64,000 nucleotides of DNA from CAWJJM01 sp963843275 (GCA_963843275.1 CAWJJM010000012.1:1-64000); one strand, 5' to 3'; counted from the stretch's first letter, positions 16,225-25,709 are shown. The notes: generated by a model not told the origin, from the sequence alone. Translations and numbers: made by a program.

Positions 16225-17589
16225 CTAGCCGGCCGCCTCGGCGAAGACCGCCGCGGTCTCGTCGGCGGCGCGGCGCCAGGTGAAGGCGGTGGCGCGGGCG
16301 CGGCCGCGGGCCGCCAGGTCGCGGCGCAGCTCCGGGTCGGTGAGCAGGCGGTCGAGGGTCGCCGCCCAGGCCGCCGGATCGCCGGGCGGGGCGAAGAGCG
16401 CCGCGTCGGCGGCCACCTCGCGGAAGACGGCGATGTCGGACAGCGCCAGCGGGGCGCCGGCCCACATCGCCTCGACCACCGGCAGCCCGAAGCCCTCGTA
16501 CCAGGACGGCAGAGCGACCGCCAGGGCGCCGCGGTAGAGGGCCAGCAGCTCGTCGCGCGACACGTACCCGAAGTGGCGCAGCCAGCCGGCCGCGGCGGCG
16601 GCCTCGATGCGGCGGCGGAGCCCCTCGGTCCGCCAGCCGTAGCGCCCGGCCAGCACCAGCGGGGGCGGCGGCGGGCCGTCCGCGGCGCGCAGCCGCTCCC
16701 AGGCGGCGAGCAGCATCTCGACGTTCTTGCGCGGCTCGACCGTGCCGACGTGGAGCACGTAGGCGGGCGGCGTCCCGGCGGGCGGCGCGGCGGTCGGCGC
16801 GCCGCCCGCCCGCGCGGCCTGCCCGAGGCCGTGGTGGATCGGCCGCACCCGGTGGGCCGCGGCGTCGCCGGTGGCGGCGAGGTCGTCGCGCATCGCCGCC
16901 GACGGTGTGATCAGGCGCACCGCCTCGAAGAGGGTGCGGTCGAGCACCTCCTGCATCGCCACCAGCGTGTCGGGGCGCACCGCCCACGGGACGCGGCGGA
17001 AGGCGAGGTCGTGCACGGTGGCCACCAGCGGACCGCGGGCCAGCCGGAAGGGGGGCGGCAGGATGTAGTTCGGCGCCCACACCACCCGGTTGCGGTCGGC
17101 GAGCACCAGGAGCGGCTCGAGCCGGCGCAGCCAGGGGACCAGCCAGCGCCGGCCGACGACGAGGTCGTCGGGGACCTCGTAGACGACGTGCTCGAGCGCC
17201 GGCCCGGCGGGCAGCGGCTGCGGCGCCTCGGGGATCCCGGGAGCGCGTACCAGCGCCAGGCCGTAGAGGCGCAGCGCCAGGTCGTCGCGCCGGCCGAGCT
17301 CGTCGAGGAGCTGGTGGAGATACCAGCCGATCCCGGTCAGCGGCTCCCACAGGGCGAGCACGTCGACCGCCACCGTCAGCCGGGTCTCGCGGCGCCGGCG
17401 GGCGATCCGCCCGGCGATCCCGGCCGCCCAGCGGGCGGTGCGGGCCAGGGTGCGCGGGCCGAAGCGCCACAAGCGGCGGCGCAGCGGCCCGGCGACCGGC
17501 CGCAGCAGCGCCCGCGCCGCCCGCACGGCGGGGCGCAGCACCGGCACCAGGGGCCGGATCAGGGGACGGTCGCGCAGCGGAGGGGGCAT
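16225..17589 (-). CDS. Glycosyltransferase family 4 protein
   Basis: A 454-residue GT-B glycosyltransferase. The N-terminal half has a basic region (residues 10-70) and VAVDVLALWEPLTGIGWYLHQ. The donor-binding half has YVLHVGTVEPRKNVEMLL and the diagnostic EGFGLPVVEAMWAG (E-x7-E) near residue 375. Such enzymes transfer a sugar from a nucleotide sugar, usually in polysaccharide or O-antigen synthesis. It is divergent from the 17703-23752 gene set and probably belongs to the same locus. A TATCAT hexamer lies 11 nt before its ATG. Repeat copy 1 follows its stop. Confidence 0.9.
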   Translation of the reverse strand: MPPPLRDRPLIRPLVPVLRPAVRAARALLRPVAGPLRRRLWRFGPRTLARTARWAAGIAGRIARRRRETRLTVAVDVLALWEPLTGIGWYLHQLLDELGRRDDLALRLYGLALVRAPGIPEAPQPLPAGPALEHVVYEVPDDLVVGRRWLVPWLRRLEPLLVLADRNRVVWAPNYILPPPFRLARGPLVATVHDLAFRRVPWAVRPDTLVAMQEVLDRTLFEAVRLITPSAAMRDDLAATGDAAAHRVRPIHHGLGQAARAGGAPTAAPPAGTPPAYVLHVGTVEPRKNVEMLLAAWERLRAADGPPPPPLVLAGRYGWRTEGLRRRIEAAAAAGWLRHFGYVSRDELLALYRGALAVALPSWYEGFGLPVVEAMWAGAPLALSDIAVFREVAADAALFAPPGDPAAWAATLDRLLTDPELRRDLAARGRARATAFTWRRAADETAAVFAEAAG

Positions 17590-17702
17590 CGCTGCCGGGG
17601 ATGATAGCGGCGCCGGCGGCGCCGCGCCGTGCGGGCGCCCGCGGCCTGTTAGAGTCTGCGGCCGGCGCCGCCGACGGCTCCGCCGCCCCGCGCCCTCCCC
17701 CC

Positions 17703-19529
17703 ATGCGCCTGCGACCCACCCACGCCGTCTCGCTCGCCCTCGTGCTGCTCGGCCTCGCCGGCACGCTCTACAAGATCCACTTCCCGCCCGGACCGGTGGC
17801 CGACGAGGCCGCCTACACGCTGATGGCGGCGAGCCTGTGGCACGACCACGACCTGAACTTCGACGCCCGCGACCTCGATCGCGCCTACCGGATCTGGGAC
17901 CAGGGGCCGAACGGGATCATCCTCTTCACCAAGAACGGCGGCGCGTCGATGTACTTCGGCAAGCCGTACGTCTACTCGGCGGCGGCGATCCCCTTCTACC
18001 TGGTGTTCGGCCCGCAGGGCTTCCTGGTCTTCAACATGGCCCTCTACCTGGCGATGCTGGCGACGGCGTGGTGGCTCTACCACCGGCTCGAGCCGTCGCC
18101 GGCGGCCGGCTTCGGCGCCGCCGGGCCACCGTCGCCGGCCGGTCCGGTCGCCGGCAGCGGCTACGCGGGCCTCTTCCTCGCCGGCTTCTTCTTCGCCTCG
18201 GCGTCGTTCGTCTACGTCTTCTGGATCCACCCCGAGGTCTTCGACATGGCCTGCACCTTCTTCCCGCTGGCCGCCTGGGCGGCGGTGCGGGGGCGCGAGC
18301 GCTGGGGGTGGGGGGAGCTGGCGCTGGTGGCGGGGGCGGGCCTGCTGCTGGCGGCCGCCTTCGTCTCCAAGGAGCCGCTGGCGGTGATGGGGCTGCCGCT
18401 CGGGGTGGACCTGGTGTGGTCGCGCCGCTGGAAGGGGCTCGCCGCGCTGGCCCTGGCGGGGATGGTCGGCCTCGCGGTGCTGATCGGGCTGCAGCTCAAG
18501 CTCACCGACACCTGGAGCCCCTACCGCGGCGTGCAGCGCAGCTCCTTCGAGACCCGCTATCCGTTCGAGGCCGAGGGCGACCTGTGGGCGGCCTACAAGG
18601 GCACCTCCTTCGGGTCCTGGTCGGCGGCCGGCCCCGAGGCGACGCCGCGCACCTTCGTCTACGACCTCGGCTACTACCTGTTCGGGCGCCACACCGGGCT
18701 GCTGCCGTACTTCCCGTTCGCGCTCTTCGCGCTCGGTCTCTACCTGGTGGGGCCGCGCGACCGCCTCGGCCACCTCACCCTCGTCGCGGTGGGACTCTAC
18801 GTGCTCTTCTTCCTGCTGGTGCGCCCCTGGAACTACCACGGCGGCGCCGGCTTCATCGGCAACCGCTACTTCGCGGGGATCTACCCGGCGCTGCTGCTGC
18901 TGCCGCGGCGCGTGGACGCCCGCCGCAGCCTCGTGCTGCCGTTCCTGGCGGCGGGCCTGTGGACCGCCTCGGTGGTGGCGGTGCCGGTGCAGCAGATCGC
19001 CAACCAGGCGACCCTGCAGAGCCACGTGCGCAGCGCCACCTTCCAGGCCCTGCCGTTGGAGCTGACGCTGCTGCCGGGCGGCAAGCTCCCCGGCTACTTC
19101 CAGCGCAACTGGGGGCAGGGCGTCTGGGTGCTGCCGAAGCAGAACTTCTTCGCCGAGGAGAACCACCCGGCCGGGGTGTGGGTGCGCGGGGCGAGCCGCT
19201 CGGAGGTGATCGTGGTGTCGCCGATCCCCCTCTCCACCCTCCACTTCACCGCCTACTCGCCGCTGCCCGGCAACGTGCTGACGGTGGAGAGCGGCGCCGG
19301 CCGGGTGGTGGTCGACTTCGCCCGCGAGGAGGCGCGCCGGGGCGCCCCCGTGGAGCTACCGGTCGAGCCGGTGGCGCGCGACCTCGGATTCCTCGGCACG
19401 CCGCACGAGGTCTTCTACCGCTTCGTGCTCACCACGCGCGAGGGGTGGATGCCGGTGCGCCGCGACCCGGAGAGCCACGACTACCGCTACCTCTCGACCT
19501 TCCTCAGCTTCACCGGCGAGCCGCCCTAG
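17703..19529 (+). CDS. Multi-pass membrane glycosyltransferase-like protein (GT-C type)
   Basis: A 608-residue protein with about ten hydrophobic segments. The first luminal loop carries an acidic PVADEAAYTLMAASLWHDHD segment (about residues 30-50), like the Asp/Glu loop of GT39/GT83 (PMT/ArnT) transferases. Further on are HPEVFDMACTF and LLPYFPFALFALGLY. The soluble C-terminus (from about residue 480) is beta-rich. Such enzymes move sugars from polyprenyl phosphate carriers to acceptors outside the membrane. The ATG at 17703 starts a clear first helix; an upstream in-frame extension is low in hydrophobicity and ignored. A TAGAGT hexamer lies at about 17655. Confidence 0.72.
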   Translation: MRLRPTHAVSLALVLLGLAGTLYKIHFPPGPVADEAAYTLMAASLWHDHDLNFDARDLDRAYRIWDQGPNGIILFTKNGGASMYFGKPYVYSAAAIPFYLVFGPQGFLVFNMALYLAMLATAWWLYHRLEPSPAAGFGAAGPPSPAGPVAGSGYAGLFLAGFFFASASFVYVFWIHPEVFDMACTFFPLAAWAAVRGRERWGWGELALVAGAGLLLAAAFVSKEPLAVMGLPLGVDLVWSRRWKGLAALALAGMVGLAVLIGLQLKLTDTWSPYRGVQRSSFETRYPFEAEGDLWAAYKGTSFGSWSAAGPEATPRTFVYDLGYYLFGRHTGLLPYFPFALFALGLYLVGPRDRLGHLTLVAVGLYVLFFLLVRPWNYHGGAGFIGNRYFAGIYPALLLLPRRVDARRSLVLPFLAAGLWTASVVAVPVQQIANQATLQSHVRSATFQALPLELTLLPGGKLPGYFQRNWGQGVWVLPKQNFFAEENHPAGVWVRGASRSEVIVVSPIPLSTLHFTAYSPLPGNVLTVESGAGRVVVDFAREEARRGAPVELPVEPVARDLGFLGTPHEVFYRFVLTTREGWMPVRRDPESHDYRYLSTFLSFTGEPP

Positions 19530-19610
19530 CCGGAGGGCGGACGCGGGCGCGGCCGCGGCACGCGACGCGGGGTGAGCCGCGAGCGGCGCCCGCGATAGGC
19601 TGCGGCGGTG

Positions 19611-20075
19611 ATGAGCGACGAGAGTCCCGAGGCGGCGGCCGGCGGCGAGGCCGTGGACCGGGCCGCCGAGCGCGAGCGGGTGGCCGCCACCCTCGACCGC
19701 CTGCGCGCCGGGGTGCGGCAGCGGCAGGCGGAGCTCGCCACCGTCGCCGCCGAGCGCGAGGACACCCGCCTGGCGCTGGTCGAGCTGCGCTCGCTGGAGC
19801 TGGCCGAGGAGCCGCTGGCGGTGTCGCCGCGGCCGCTGGTGGGCCGCTTCCTGGTGCTGGCGCGGAAGGCGTTCTTCCACCTCGGGTTCAAGTGGTGGGC
19901 GCGCCCGGTCCTGCAGCAGCACAACGCCTTCCACCGCGCGGCGGCGCGCCTGATCGAGGACGTGGTGGGGCGCCTGGAGGCCGAATCGCGCGCCCGGGCG
20001 GCGCTGGCCCGCCGGGTCGAGGAGCTCGAGCGGCGGCTGGACGCGGGCGACGCGGCGCCGCCCGCCGGCGGGTGA
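19611..20075 (+). CDS. Small coiled-coil protein of unknown function in glycosyltransferase cluster
   Basis: A 154-residue, Ala/Glu/Arg-rich protein. Residues 15-70 and 120-145 look like coiled coils, and a short aromatic block FHLGFKWWARPVLQQHN sits between them. I do not recognise a family. A GTG three bases upstream (19608) is a possible alternative start. TAGGCT lies 9 nt before the ATG, so this gene seems to have its own leaderless promoter despite standing in a row of same-strand glycosyltransferases. Similar short coiled-coil genes accompany polysaccharide loci, possibly as scaffolds; that is inference. Confidence 0.65.
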   Translation: MSDESPEAAAGGEAVDRAAERERVAATLDRLRAGVRQRQAELATVAAEREDTRLALVELRSLELAEEPLAVSPRPLVGRFLVLARKAFFHLGFKWWARPVLQQHNAFHRAAARLIEDVVGRLEAESRARAALARRVEELERRLDAGDAAPPAGG

Positions 20076-20091
20076 GCGGGGCGGTCCGGCG

Positions 20092-21126
20092 ATGGCGGCG
20101 CGCATCTGCATCTGCAACAGCCAGATCCCGTTCGCCCGGGGCGGGGCGGAGATGCTCGTCGACGCGCTGCGCGACGCCCTGGTGGAGCGCGGCTTCGAGG
20201 TCGACGTGGTGGCGCTGCCGTTCTCGCTGGCCAGCCGCCCCCAGCTCCTGCGCAGCGCCCTCGCCTGGCGCCTGCTCGACCTCGAGGCGGTCGAGGGGCG
20301 GCCGATCGACCGGGTGATCTGCACCCGCTTCCCCTCCTACCTGGTACGGCACCCGCACAAGGTGGTGTGGCTGGTGCACCAGCTCCGCCAGGTCTACGAC
20401 CTCGCCGGCACCCGCTGGAGCGACTTCGACGGCTCCCCCCGCGACCGGCGGGCCGTCGAGATGGTGCGCGAGATGGACCGCCGCACCCTGGCGGAGGCCC
20501 GCGCCCGCTTCGCCATCTCGCGCAACACCGCCGAGCGCCTGGCGCGCTACAACCAGCTCGACGCCGAGGTCCTCTACCCGCCCTCGAAGCTGGCGCCGCA
20601 CCTCGGTCCCGGCGACGACGGCGGCTATCTCTTCGCCCCCGGGCGGCTGGTGCGCACCAAGCGCTTCGACCTGCTGCTGCGCGCCCTGGCGAAGGTGCCC
20701 GGGTTGCCCTGCGTGGTGGCGGGAAGCGGCCCCGACGCCGCGGCGCTCGCGGCGCTCGCCGGCGAGCTCGGTCTGGGCGAGCGGGTGCGCTTCGCCGGCT
20801 GGGTCGACGACGCCGAGATGGGACGCCTCTACCGCGGCTGCCGGGCCGTCTTCTTCGCCCCGTTCGACGAGGACTACGGCTACGTGGCGGCGGAGGCGAT
20901 GGCGTGCGGCAAGCCGGTGGTCACCACCCTCGACGCGGGCGGTGTCCTCGAGCTGGTGCGCGACGGCGTCCACGGGCTGGTGGCCGAACCGACGCCCGGG
21001 GGCGTGGCCGCGGCGCTCGGGCGCCTGGCGGGCGACCCGGCGCGGGCGGCGGCGCTCGGCGCGGCGGGGCGGCGTACGGTGGCGGGGATCGACTGGGACC
21101 ACGTCGTGGAGCGGCTGACGGCGTGA
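20092..21126 (+). CDS. Glycosyltransferase family 4 protein
   Basis: A 344-residue GT-B enzyme. The N-terminal ICNSQIPFARGGAEMLVDAL is the acceptor-side opening typical of GT4 enzymes. The C-terminal half has LFAPGRLVRTKRFDLLLRAL, VRFAGWVDDAEMGRLYRGC and FDEDYGYVAAEAMACGKPVVT, the E-x7-E donor site. It begins 16 bp after the coiled-coil gene, and its TGA overlaps the next GTG start. It probably acts in the same surface glycan pathway as its neighbours. Confidence 0.92.
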   Translation: MAARICICNSQIPFARGGAEMLVDALRDALVERGFEVDVVALPFSLASRPQLLRSALAWRLLDLEAVEGRPIDRVICTRFPSYLVRHPHKVVWLVHQLRQVYDLAGTRWSDFDGSPRDRRAVEMVREMDRRTLAEARARFAISRNTAERLARYNQLDAEVLYPPSKLAPHLGPGDDGGYLFAPGRLVRTKRFDLLLRALAKVPGLPCVVAGSGPDAAALAALAGELGLGERVRFAGWVDDAEMGRLYRGCRAVFFAPFDEDYGYVAAEAMACGKPVVTTLDAGGVLELVRDGVHGLVAEPTPGGVAAALGRLAGDPARAAALGAAGRRTVAGIDWDHVVERLTA

Positions 21127-22523
21127 GGCCGCGCGTCGGGCTGCTGTCGCCCCTACCGCCGGCGGACTCGGGGATCGCCGACTACGCGGCGGAGCTGCTC
21201 CCGGCGCTCGCCGAGCACGTGGACCTCGAGCTGGTGGTGCCGCCGGGCGGGCCGGCGCCGGCGGCGGACCGGGTCGGCGGCCTGCCGCTGCATCCCTGGC
21301 GCGACCTGGCGCGGGTCGCCGCCCGCACCGACGTCCTGCTCTACCACCTGGGCAACAACCACCGCTTCCACGGCGCCCTGTACCGCGCGCTCCCGGAGCA
21401 CCCGGGGGTGGTCGTGCTGCACGAGGTCGTCCTCCACCACATGGTGCGCGAGCTGACCCTGGTGGCCGGCGACGCCGCCGGCTACGTCGAGGAGATGCGC
21501 TACGCCTACGGGCGGGCGGGGGCGGCGCGGGCCCGCCGCTCGATCGCCACCGGGGTGCCGCTCGACCCCTTCGCCTACCCCTTGTTCGAGCGCGCGGCGG
21601 ACGCGGCGACGGCGCTGATCGTCCACAGCGAGACCACCCGCCGGCGCGTGCTCGCCAGCCGTCCGGGGGCCCGGGTCCGCGCGGTGCCCCACCACGTGGC
21701 GCTCGGCGCCGCCGCGGCCGAGGAGCCGGCGGCGGCCCGGCGCGCCGCCCGCGCCCGCCTGGGGCTGGCGGCCGACGACTTCCTGGTGGGCACCTTCGGC
21801 TACCAGACGCCGCCCAAGCGGCTCGGGGTGGTGGTCGCCGCCTTCCGGCGGCTCCGCCGCACCCGGCCCGGGGCTCGCCTGGCGGTGGTCGGCAACGTCG
21901 AGCGGCGGGTCGCCGAGGCGGCCTTCGCCGGCGCGGACGGCGCCGCGGGGGTGCTGCGGGTCGGCCACGTCGCGGACCTCGACCGCTTCCTCGACTGGAT
22001 GCGCGCCGTCGACGTGGCGGTCAACCTGCGCCACCCGACGGGCGGCGAGACCTCCGGCACGGTGATCCGTCTGCTCGGCCTGGGGCGGCCGCTCGTCGTC
22101 TCCGACACCGGGGCCTTCGCCGAGATCCCGGCGGGTTGCGCCGCGCGGGTGCCGGTGGGCGCGGGCGAGGAGGAGGTGCTGGCCGCGTACCTGGAGGCGC
22201 TGGCGGCCGACCCCGGGCTGCGCCGCGAGCTGGGGGAGAACGCGCGCCGGCACATGGCCCGGCACCACACCCTGACCGGCTCGGCCGGCGCCTACGTCGA
22301 GGTGCTGGCGGAGGCGGCGGCGGCGGGCCGCCCGGGTCCCTACCGGCCGGTGCCGCCGCTCGCCCCCTGGGACGCCGACGACCTCGCCACGGAGGTGCTC
22401 GCCGGCGTCGCCGCCGACGCCGCCGACCTCGGGGTGGGCGAGGACGACGACGAGCTGCTGGCGGCGCTGGCCGGCCCCTGGGTGGAGCTCGGCCTCGACG
22501 GCGGCGCCCGGGGGAGCGGGTGA
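21123..22523 (+). CDS. Glycosyltransferase family 4 protein with acidic C-terminal tail
   Basis: A 466-residue GT-B enzyme starting at a GTG that overlaps the previous stop. It opens with VGLLSPLPPADSGIADYAAELL, a pattern shared by GT4 enzymes of polysaccharide loci. It continues with GTFGYQTPPKRLGVVVAAF and GNVERRVAEAAF. RHPTGGETSGTVIRLLGLGRP is followed by VSDTGAFAEIP and supplies the nucleotide-binding site. The last 60 residues (after YRPVPPLAPWDAD) are acidic, contain VGEDDDELLAALAGPWVEL, and are not part of the catalytic fold. The stop overlaps the GTG of the next gene. Confidence 0.88.
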   Translation: MRPRVGLLSPLPPADSGIADYAAELLPALAEHVDLELVVPPGGPAPAADRVGGLPLHPWRDLARVAARTDVLLYHLGNNHRFHGALYRALPEHPGVVVLHEVVLHHMVRELTLVAGDAAGYVEEMRYAYGRAGAARARRSIATGVPLDPFAYPLFERAADAATALIVHSETTRRRVLASRPGARVRAVPHHVALGAAAAEEPAAARRAARARLGLAADDFLVGTFGYQTPPKRLGVVVAAFRRLRRTRPGARLAVVGNVERRVAEAAFAGADGAAGVLRVGHVADLDRFLDWMRAVDVAVNLRHPTGGETSGTVIRLLGLGRPLVVSDTGAFAEIPAGCAARVPVGAGEEEVLAAYLEALAADPGLRRELGENARRHMARHHTLTGSAGAYVEVLAEAAAAGRPGPYRPVPPLAPWDADDLATEVLAGVAADAADLGVGEDDDELLAALAGPWVELGLDGGARGSG

Positions 22524-23752
22524 GTCGGGGGGCGCGCGGCTGCGCCGCGCTGGCCCTGGCCGGTGCCGTCCTCGCCGCCTACCTCGCCGGGGTGCTCCTG
22601 CCGCGGGTCCGCGCCGCCGTTCCCGATCCGGACGACCTGCCGGGGCGGCTGCTCGCCGGCAGCCCGCTGCCACGGGTGCTGTGGGTGGCCCATCCGCAGC
22701 AGAACCTGGCGGCGGCCCGGGGAGCGGTGGGCGACGGCGACTGGGACGAGTTCGTGGCCGCCCTCGGCCGGCGGACCGGGCAGGCGGCGCCGAAGATCCC
22801 GGGCTTCGGGCCGTTCGCGGCGCCGCCGGCGCGCGAGCTCGCGGTCGCCGCGGACGCGGAGGGCCGGCGCTTCTTCGCCGCGGCCCGCGTCGACCCGCTG
22901 CTGGCGGTGGTGGCCCGCCTCGCCGGGAAGCTGGCGGCGAACCCGTGGCTGGGCGGCGGGGCGGTGGAGATCTCCGGACGGCCCGCCGCGGTGCGCTGGA
23001 GCGGCACCCTGTGGACGGCCGGCAACCTGAGCGCGGACGAGGCGCTCGGGGCCGGGACGACGGCGGCCGCCCCCGCCGGGGACCCCGCGCTGGCGGTGCT
23101 GCGCCTGGCGGCGGGCACCGGGATGCTGCCGGCGGGCCGCTACCGGCTGTCGCGGCAGGCCGGGGGGCTGCGGCTGGCCACCGGCGGCGGGACCCCGCCG
23201 GCGCCCGCCGGCGACCGCCTGGCCCGCCTCGGGGTGAGCCTCTTCGCCGTCGCCGGTCCCGGCGGGCCGCTGGGCGCCGGGCGCGGCGGCTTCGCCCTGT
23301 TCGACGAGCCGGGAGGCGCCGCCGCCGCGGCCCTGCCCCCGGCCGCGGTGTGGGTGGGCGGGGGGGGTGGGCGCTTCTCCCTGCCCGGCGGCGGGCTGGC
23401 GTCGTTGCTCGGCGGTGGCGGCTCGCGGGGGGGCGGGAATTCGGCGGCATGGACCACCGTTGCCACCGGTCGGGACGCGCGCCGGCGCGCCGACGAGCTG
23501 TCGCCGGAGGTGGCGTCCCTGGCGGCGCGGCTGCGGTTCGGCCTGTGGGTCGAGCCGGCGGCGGCGCTGGCGGCGGTGCGGCGGACCGAGCGGTTGCTCG
23601 ACGCGGTGCCGCTGGTCTCGCGGGTCGAGGTGCGGCGCTGGCGCGACTGGCAGACCCTGCTGGCGCCGCTCGCCGCCTGCGAGCACCTCGCGCTCGGGGT
23701 CACCGGCGAGGCCTTCCGCCTCGACCTGGTGGCCTGCGACGGCGGGAGCTGA
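22520..23752 (+). CDS. Membrane-anchored protein of unknown function
   Basis: A 410-residue protein starting at a GTG that overlaps the previous stop. One N-terminal hydrophobic helix (about residues 8-25, ALALAGAVLAAYLAGVLL) is followed by a long periplasmic part rich in Ala, Gly and Arg. It carries WVAHPQQNLAAARGAVGDGD near residue 60 and a glycine-rich loop VGGGGGRFSLPGGG near 280. The pattern of alternating hydrophobic strands suggests a lipid- or carrier-binding fold, but I recognise no family. It closes the glycosyltransferase operon, and the next promoter follows its stop by 15 bp. Confidence 0.7.
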   Translation: MSRGARGCAALALAGAVLAAYLAGVLLPRVRAAVPDPDDLPGRLLAGSPLPRVLWVAHPQQNLAAARGAVGDGDWDEFVAALGRRTGQAAPKIPGFGPFAAPPARELAVAADAEGRRFFAAARVDPLLAVVARLAGKLAANPWLGGGAVEISGRPAAVRWSGTLWTAGNLSADEALGAGTTAAAPAGDPALAVLRLAAGTGMLPAGRYRLSRQAGGLRLATGGGTPPAPAGDRLARLGVSLFAVAGPGGPLGAGRGGFALFDEPGGAAAAALPPAAVWVGGGGGRFSLPGGGLASLLGGGGSRGGGNSAAWTTVATGRDARRRADELSPEVASLAARLRFGLWVEPAAALAAVRRTERLLDAVPLVSRVEVRRWRDWQTLLAPLAACEHLALGVTGEAFRLDLVACDGGS

Positions 23753-23767
23753 GTCTCCGCGCCGTCG

Positions 23768-23796
23768 TTGACTCGCCCGGTCGGCTGGCGTATTCT
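23768..23796 (+). promoter_or_regulatory. Sigma-70 type promoter for the DUF177-rpmF-plsX-fab cluster
   Basis: TTGACT at 23768-23773 and TATTCT at 23791-23796 are separated by exactly 17 bp. The start codon of the DUF177 gene is 38 bp beyond the -10 box. This is the best two-box promoter in the window. It lies in the short gap after the glycosyltransferase operon. Confidence 0.75.
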
Positions 23797-23834
23797 CGCC
23801 GTTCGGCCCGGGCCACCGGAGGTCGCTCGGTCCA

Positions 23835-24362
23835 ATGCGCATCCAACTCGAACGGATCCGGCGGGAGCGCGTCCCGTTCCGCTGGGAGGAGACGGTCGAG
23901 ATCGACCCGCGGCGGCTGGAGCGCGAAGAGCTCCTGGCGCTGGGGCCGGTCACCTGGCGGGGGCGGATCCTCTGGGCCAGCCCCGGCTATCTGCTGACCG
24001 CCGACCTCGAGACCGAGCTGACGCTGGCCTGCGATCGCTGCCTCGAGCCGATCGTGCAGCCGGTGCGCGAGGGGATCGAGCTGCTGCTCGTGGTGGACGC
24101 GCCGCAGGCGATCGAGGGCGAGCAGGAGCTGTCGGAGGAGGACCTCGGCATCCTCCACCTCGACGGCGAGGTCTTCGACACCGAGCCACTGCTGATCGAG
24201 CAGCTGCAGCTCTCGATCCCGATGAAGCCGGTGTGCCGGCCCGACTGCAAGGGGCTGTGTCCGATCTGCGGCACCGACAGGAACCGCGGCACCTGCGACT
24301 GCCGCACCGAGTCGGTGGACCCACGGTGGGCCGCCCTCGCGAAGTGGAAACCAGGAAGCTGA
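23835..24362 (+). CDS. yceD: DUF177 (YceD) family protein
   Basis: YceD/DUF177 proteins are almost always encoded just before rpmF and are linked to 23S rRNA or ribosome maturation. The 175-residue product has the family ACDRCLEPI motif near residue 65. A C-terminal cysteine cluster reads CRPDCKGLCPICGTDRNRG and then CDC (residues 133-155), a likely metal-binding site. GGAGGT lies 11 nt before the ATG. rpmF follows after 12 bp. Confidence 0.92.
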   Translation: MRIQLERIRRERVPFRWEETVEIDPRRLEREELLALGPVTWRGRILWASPGYLLTADLETELTLACDRCLEPIVQPVREGIELLLVVDAPQAIEGEQELSEEDLGILHLDGEVFDTEPLLIEQLQLSIPMKPVCRPDCKGLCPICGTDRNRGTCDCRTESVDPRWAALAKWKPGS

Positions 24363-24374
24363 AGGGAAGAGACG

Positions 24375-24560
24375 ATGGCCAATCCGAAGCGACGTCACTC
24401 GAAGGCCCGGCGGGACCGCCGGCGCGCCCACGATGCGCTGAGCCAGCCGGCGACCTCGGTCTGCCCGAACTGCGGCGAGGTGAAGCTGCCGCACCGCGCC
24501 TGCGGCCACTGCGGCCAGTACCGCGGCCGCGAGGTGGTCGAGGTCAAAGAGCGGCTCTGA
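24375..24560 (+). CDS. rpmF: Ribosomal protein bL32
   Basis: A 61-residue basic ribosomal protein of the large subunit. It starts MANPKRRHSKARRDRRRAHD and carries the zinc-ribbon pairs CPNCGE and CGHCGQ, so this is the zinc-binding (C+) form. The usual DUF177-rpmF-plsX order is kept, and a GAAGGGAAGAG stretch supplies the ribosome-binding site. Confidence 0.97.
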   Translation: MANPKRRHSKARRDRRRAHDALSQPATSVCPNCGEVKLPHRACGHCGQYRGREVVEVKERL

Positions 24561-24652
24561 CCGACCGGCGGCGCCGCGGGTCCGCGCCGCGCTCCTGCTA
24601 ACATCTCCCACCTCCGCCGCGCCCGGGACGGTTCCCGGCGGGGCGGATCCGT

Positions 24653-25683
24653 ATGCTCATCGCCGTCGACGCCATGGGGGAGACCACGCGCCGCAGTCCG
24701 CGGTCGAGGGCGCGGTCCGGGCGGCGCGTGAGGACGGCGTGGGGATCCTGCTGGTCGGCGACCGGCACGCCATCGAGGCGGAGCTGGGGCGCCGCGGCCG
24801 GCCGGCGGGGGTCGAGGTGGTCCACGCCGACCAGGTGGTGGGCATGGAGGAGCCAGCGGTGGCGGCGATCCGCCACAAGCGCCGTTCCTCGGTGCGCGTC
24901 TGCGCCGACCTGGTGGCCGCCGGGCGCGCCAGCGCCATGGTGAGCGCCGGGAACACCGGCGCCGTCATGATCGCCGCCAAGATGGTGATCGGCACCCTGC
25001 CCGGCGTCGACCGCCCGGCGCTCGCCGCCGTGCTGCCCAACGAGGTCGGGCGCACCGTGCTGCTCGACGTCGGCGCCAACGTCGACACCCGCCCCGCGCA
25101 CCTCCGCCAGTTCGCCGTCATGGGCCACTTCTACGCCCAGGAGGTCATCGGCCGTCCCGCGCCGCGGATCGGCCTGCTGTCGATCGGCGAGGAGGAGGGC
25201 AAGGGGACCGGGACCACCCGCGAGGTCTTCCGGGTGCTCAAGACCACCGGCCTGAACTTCGTCGGCAACGTGGAGGGTCGCGACGTCTTCAACGGCTCCA
25301 CCGACGTCGTGGTGTGCGACGGCTTCGTGGGCAACGTCCTGCTCAAGGGGGCCGAAGCGGTGGCGATGCTGCTCGGCCGCATGCTGCGCGACGAGCTGGC
25401 GCACGACGCCCGCACCCGCCTCGGCTACCTGATGGCCAAGCCGGCCTTCGACGCCCTGCGCCGGCGCACCGACTACCGCGAGTACGGCGCCGCCCCCCTG
25501 CTGGGCGTGGAGGCCGGCGTCTTCATCGGCCACGGCCGTTCCAACGCGCGCGCCATCCAGAGCTCGATCCGCCGCGCCGTCGAGTTCACCACCGCCGAGC
25601 TGGCGACCAAGATCCGTGACAAGGTCGCCGAGCTCCACAGCCAGGAGGAGCGGTTGCTGGGCGCCGCCGAGGCGGTCGGCTGA
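24653..25683 (+). CDS. plsX: Phosphate acyltransferase PlsX (one-base frameshift near N-terminus)
   Basis: PlsX makes acyl-phosphate from acyl-ACP for phospholipid synthesis. The start MLIAVDAMG is the family N-terminus. It should continue GGDHAP, but the G run at 24676-24680 is one base short, so the reading frame is lost until 24739. Restoring one G gives MGGDHAPQSAVEGAVRAARE joined to VGILLVGD. The rest is intact: VSAGNTGAVMIAAKM, GLLSIGEEEGKGT, VCDGFVGNVLLKG and YGAAPLLGVEAGVFIGHGRS. The gene is normally essential, so a homopolymer sequencing error is likely. TAACAT near 24600 may be its own -10 box. Confidence 0.9.
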
Positions 25684-25709
25684 CGCCGCACCCGGACATC
25701 GGAGGTCGC

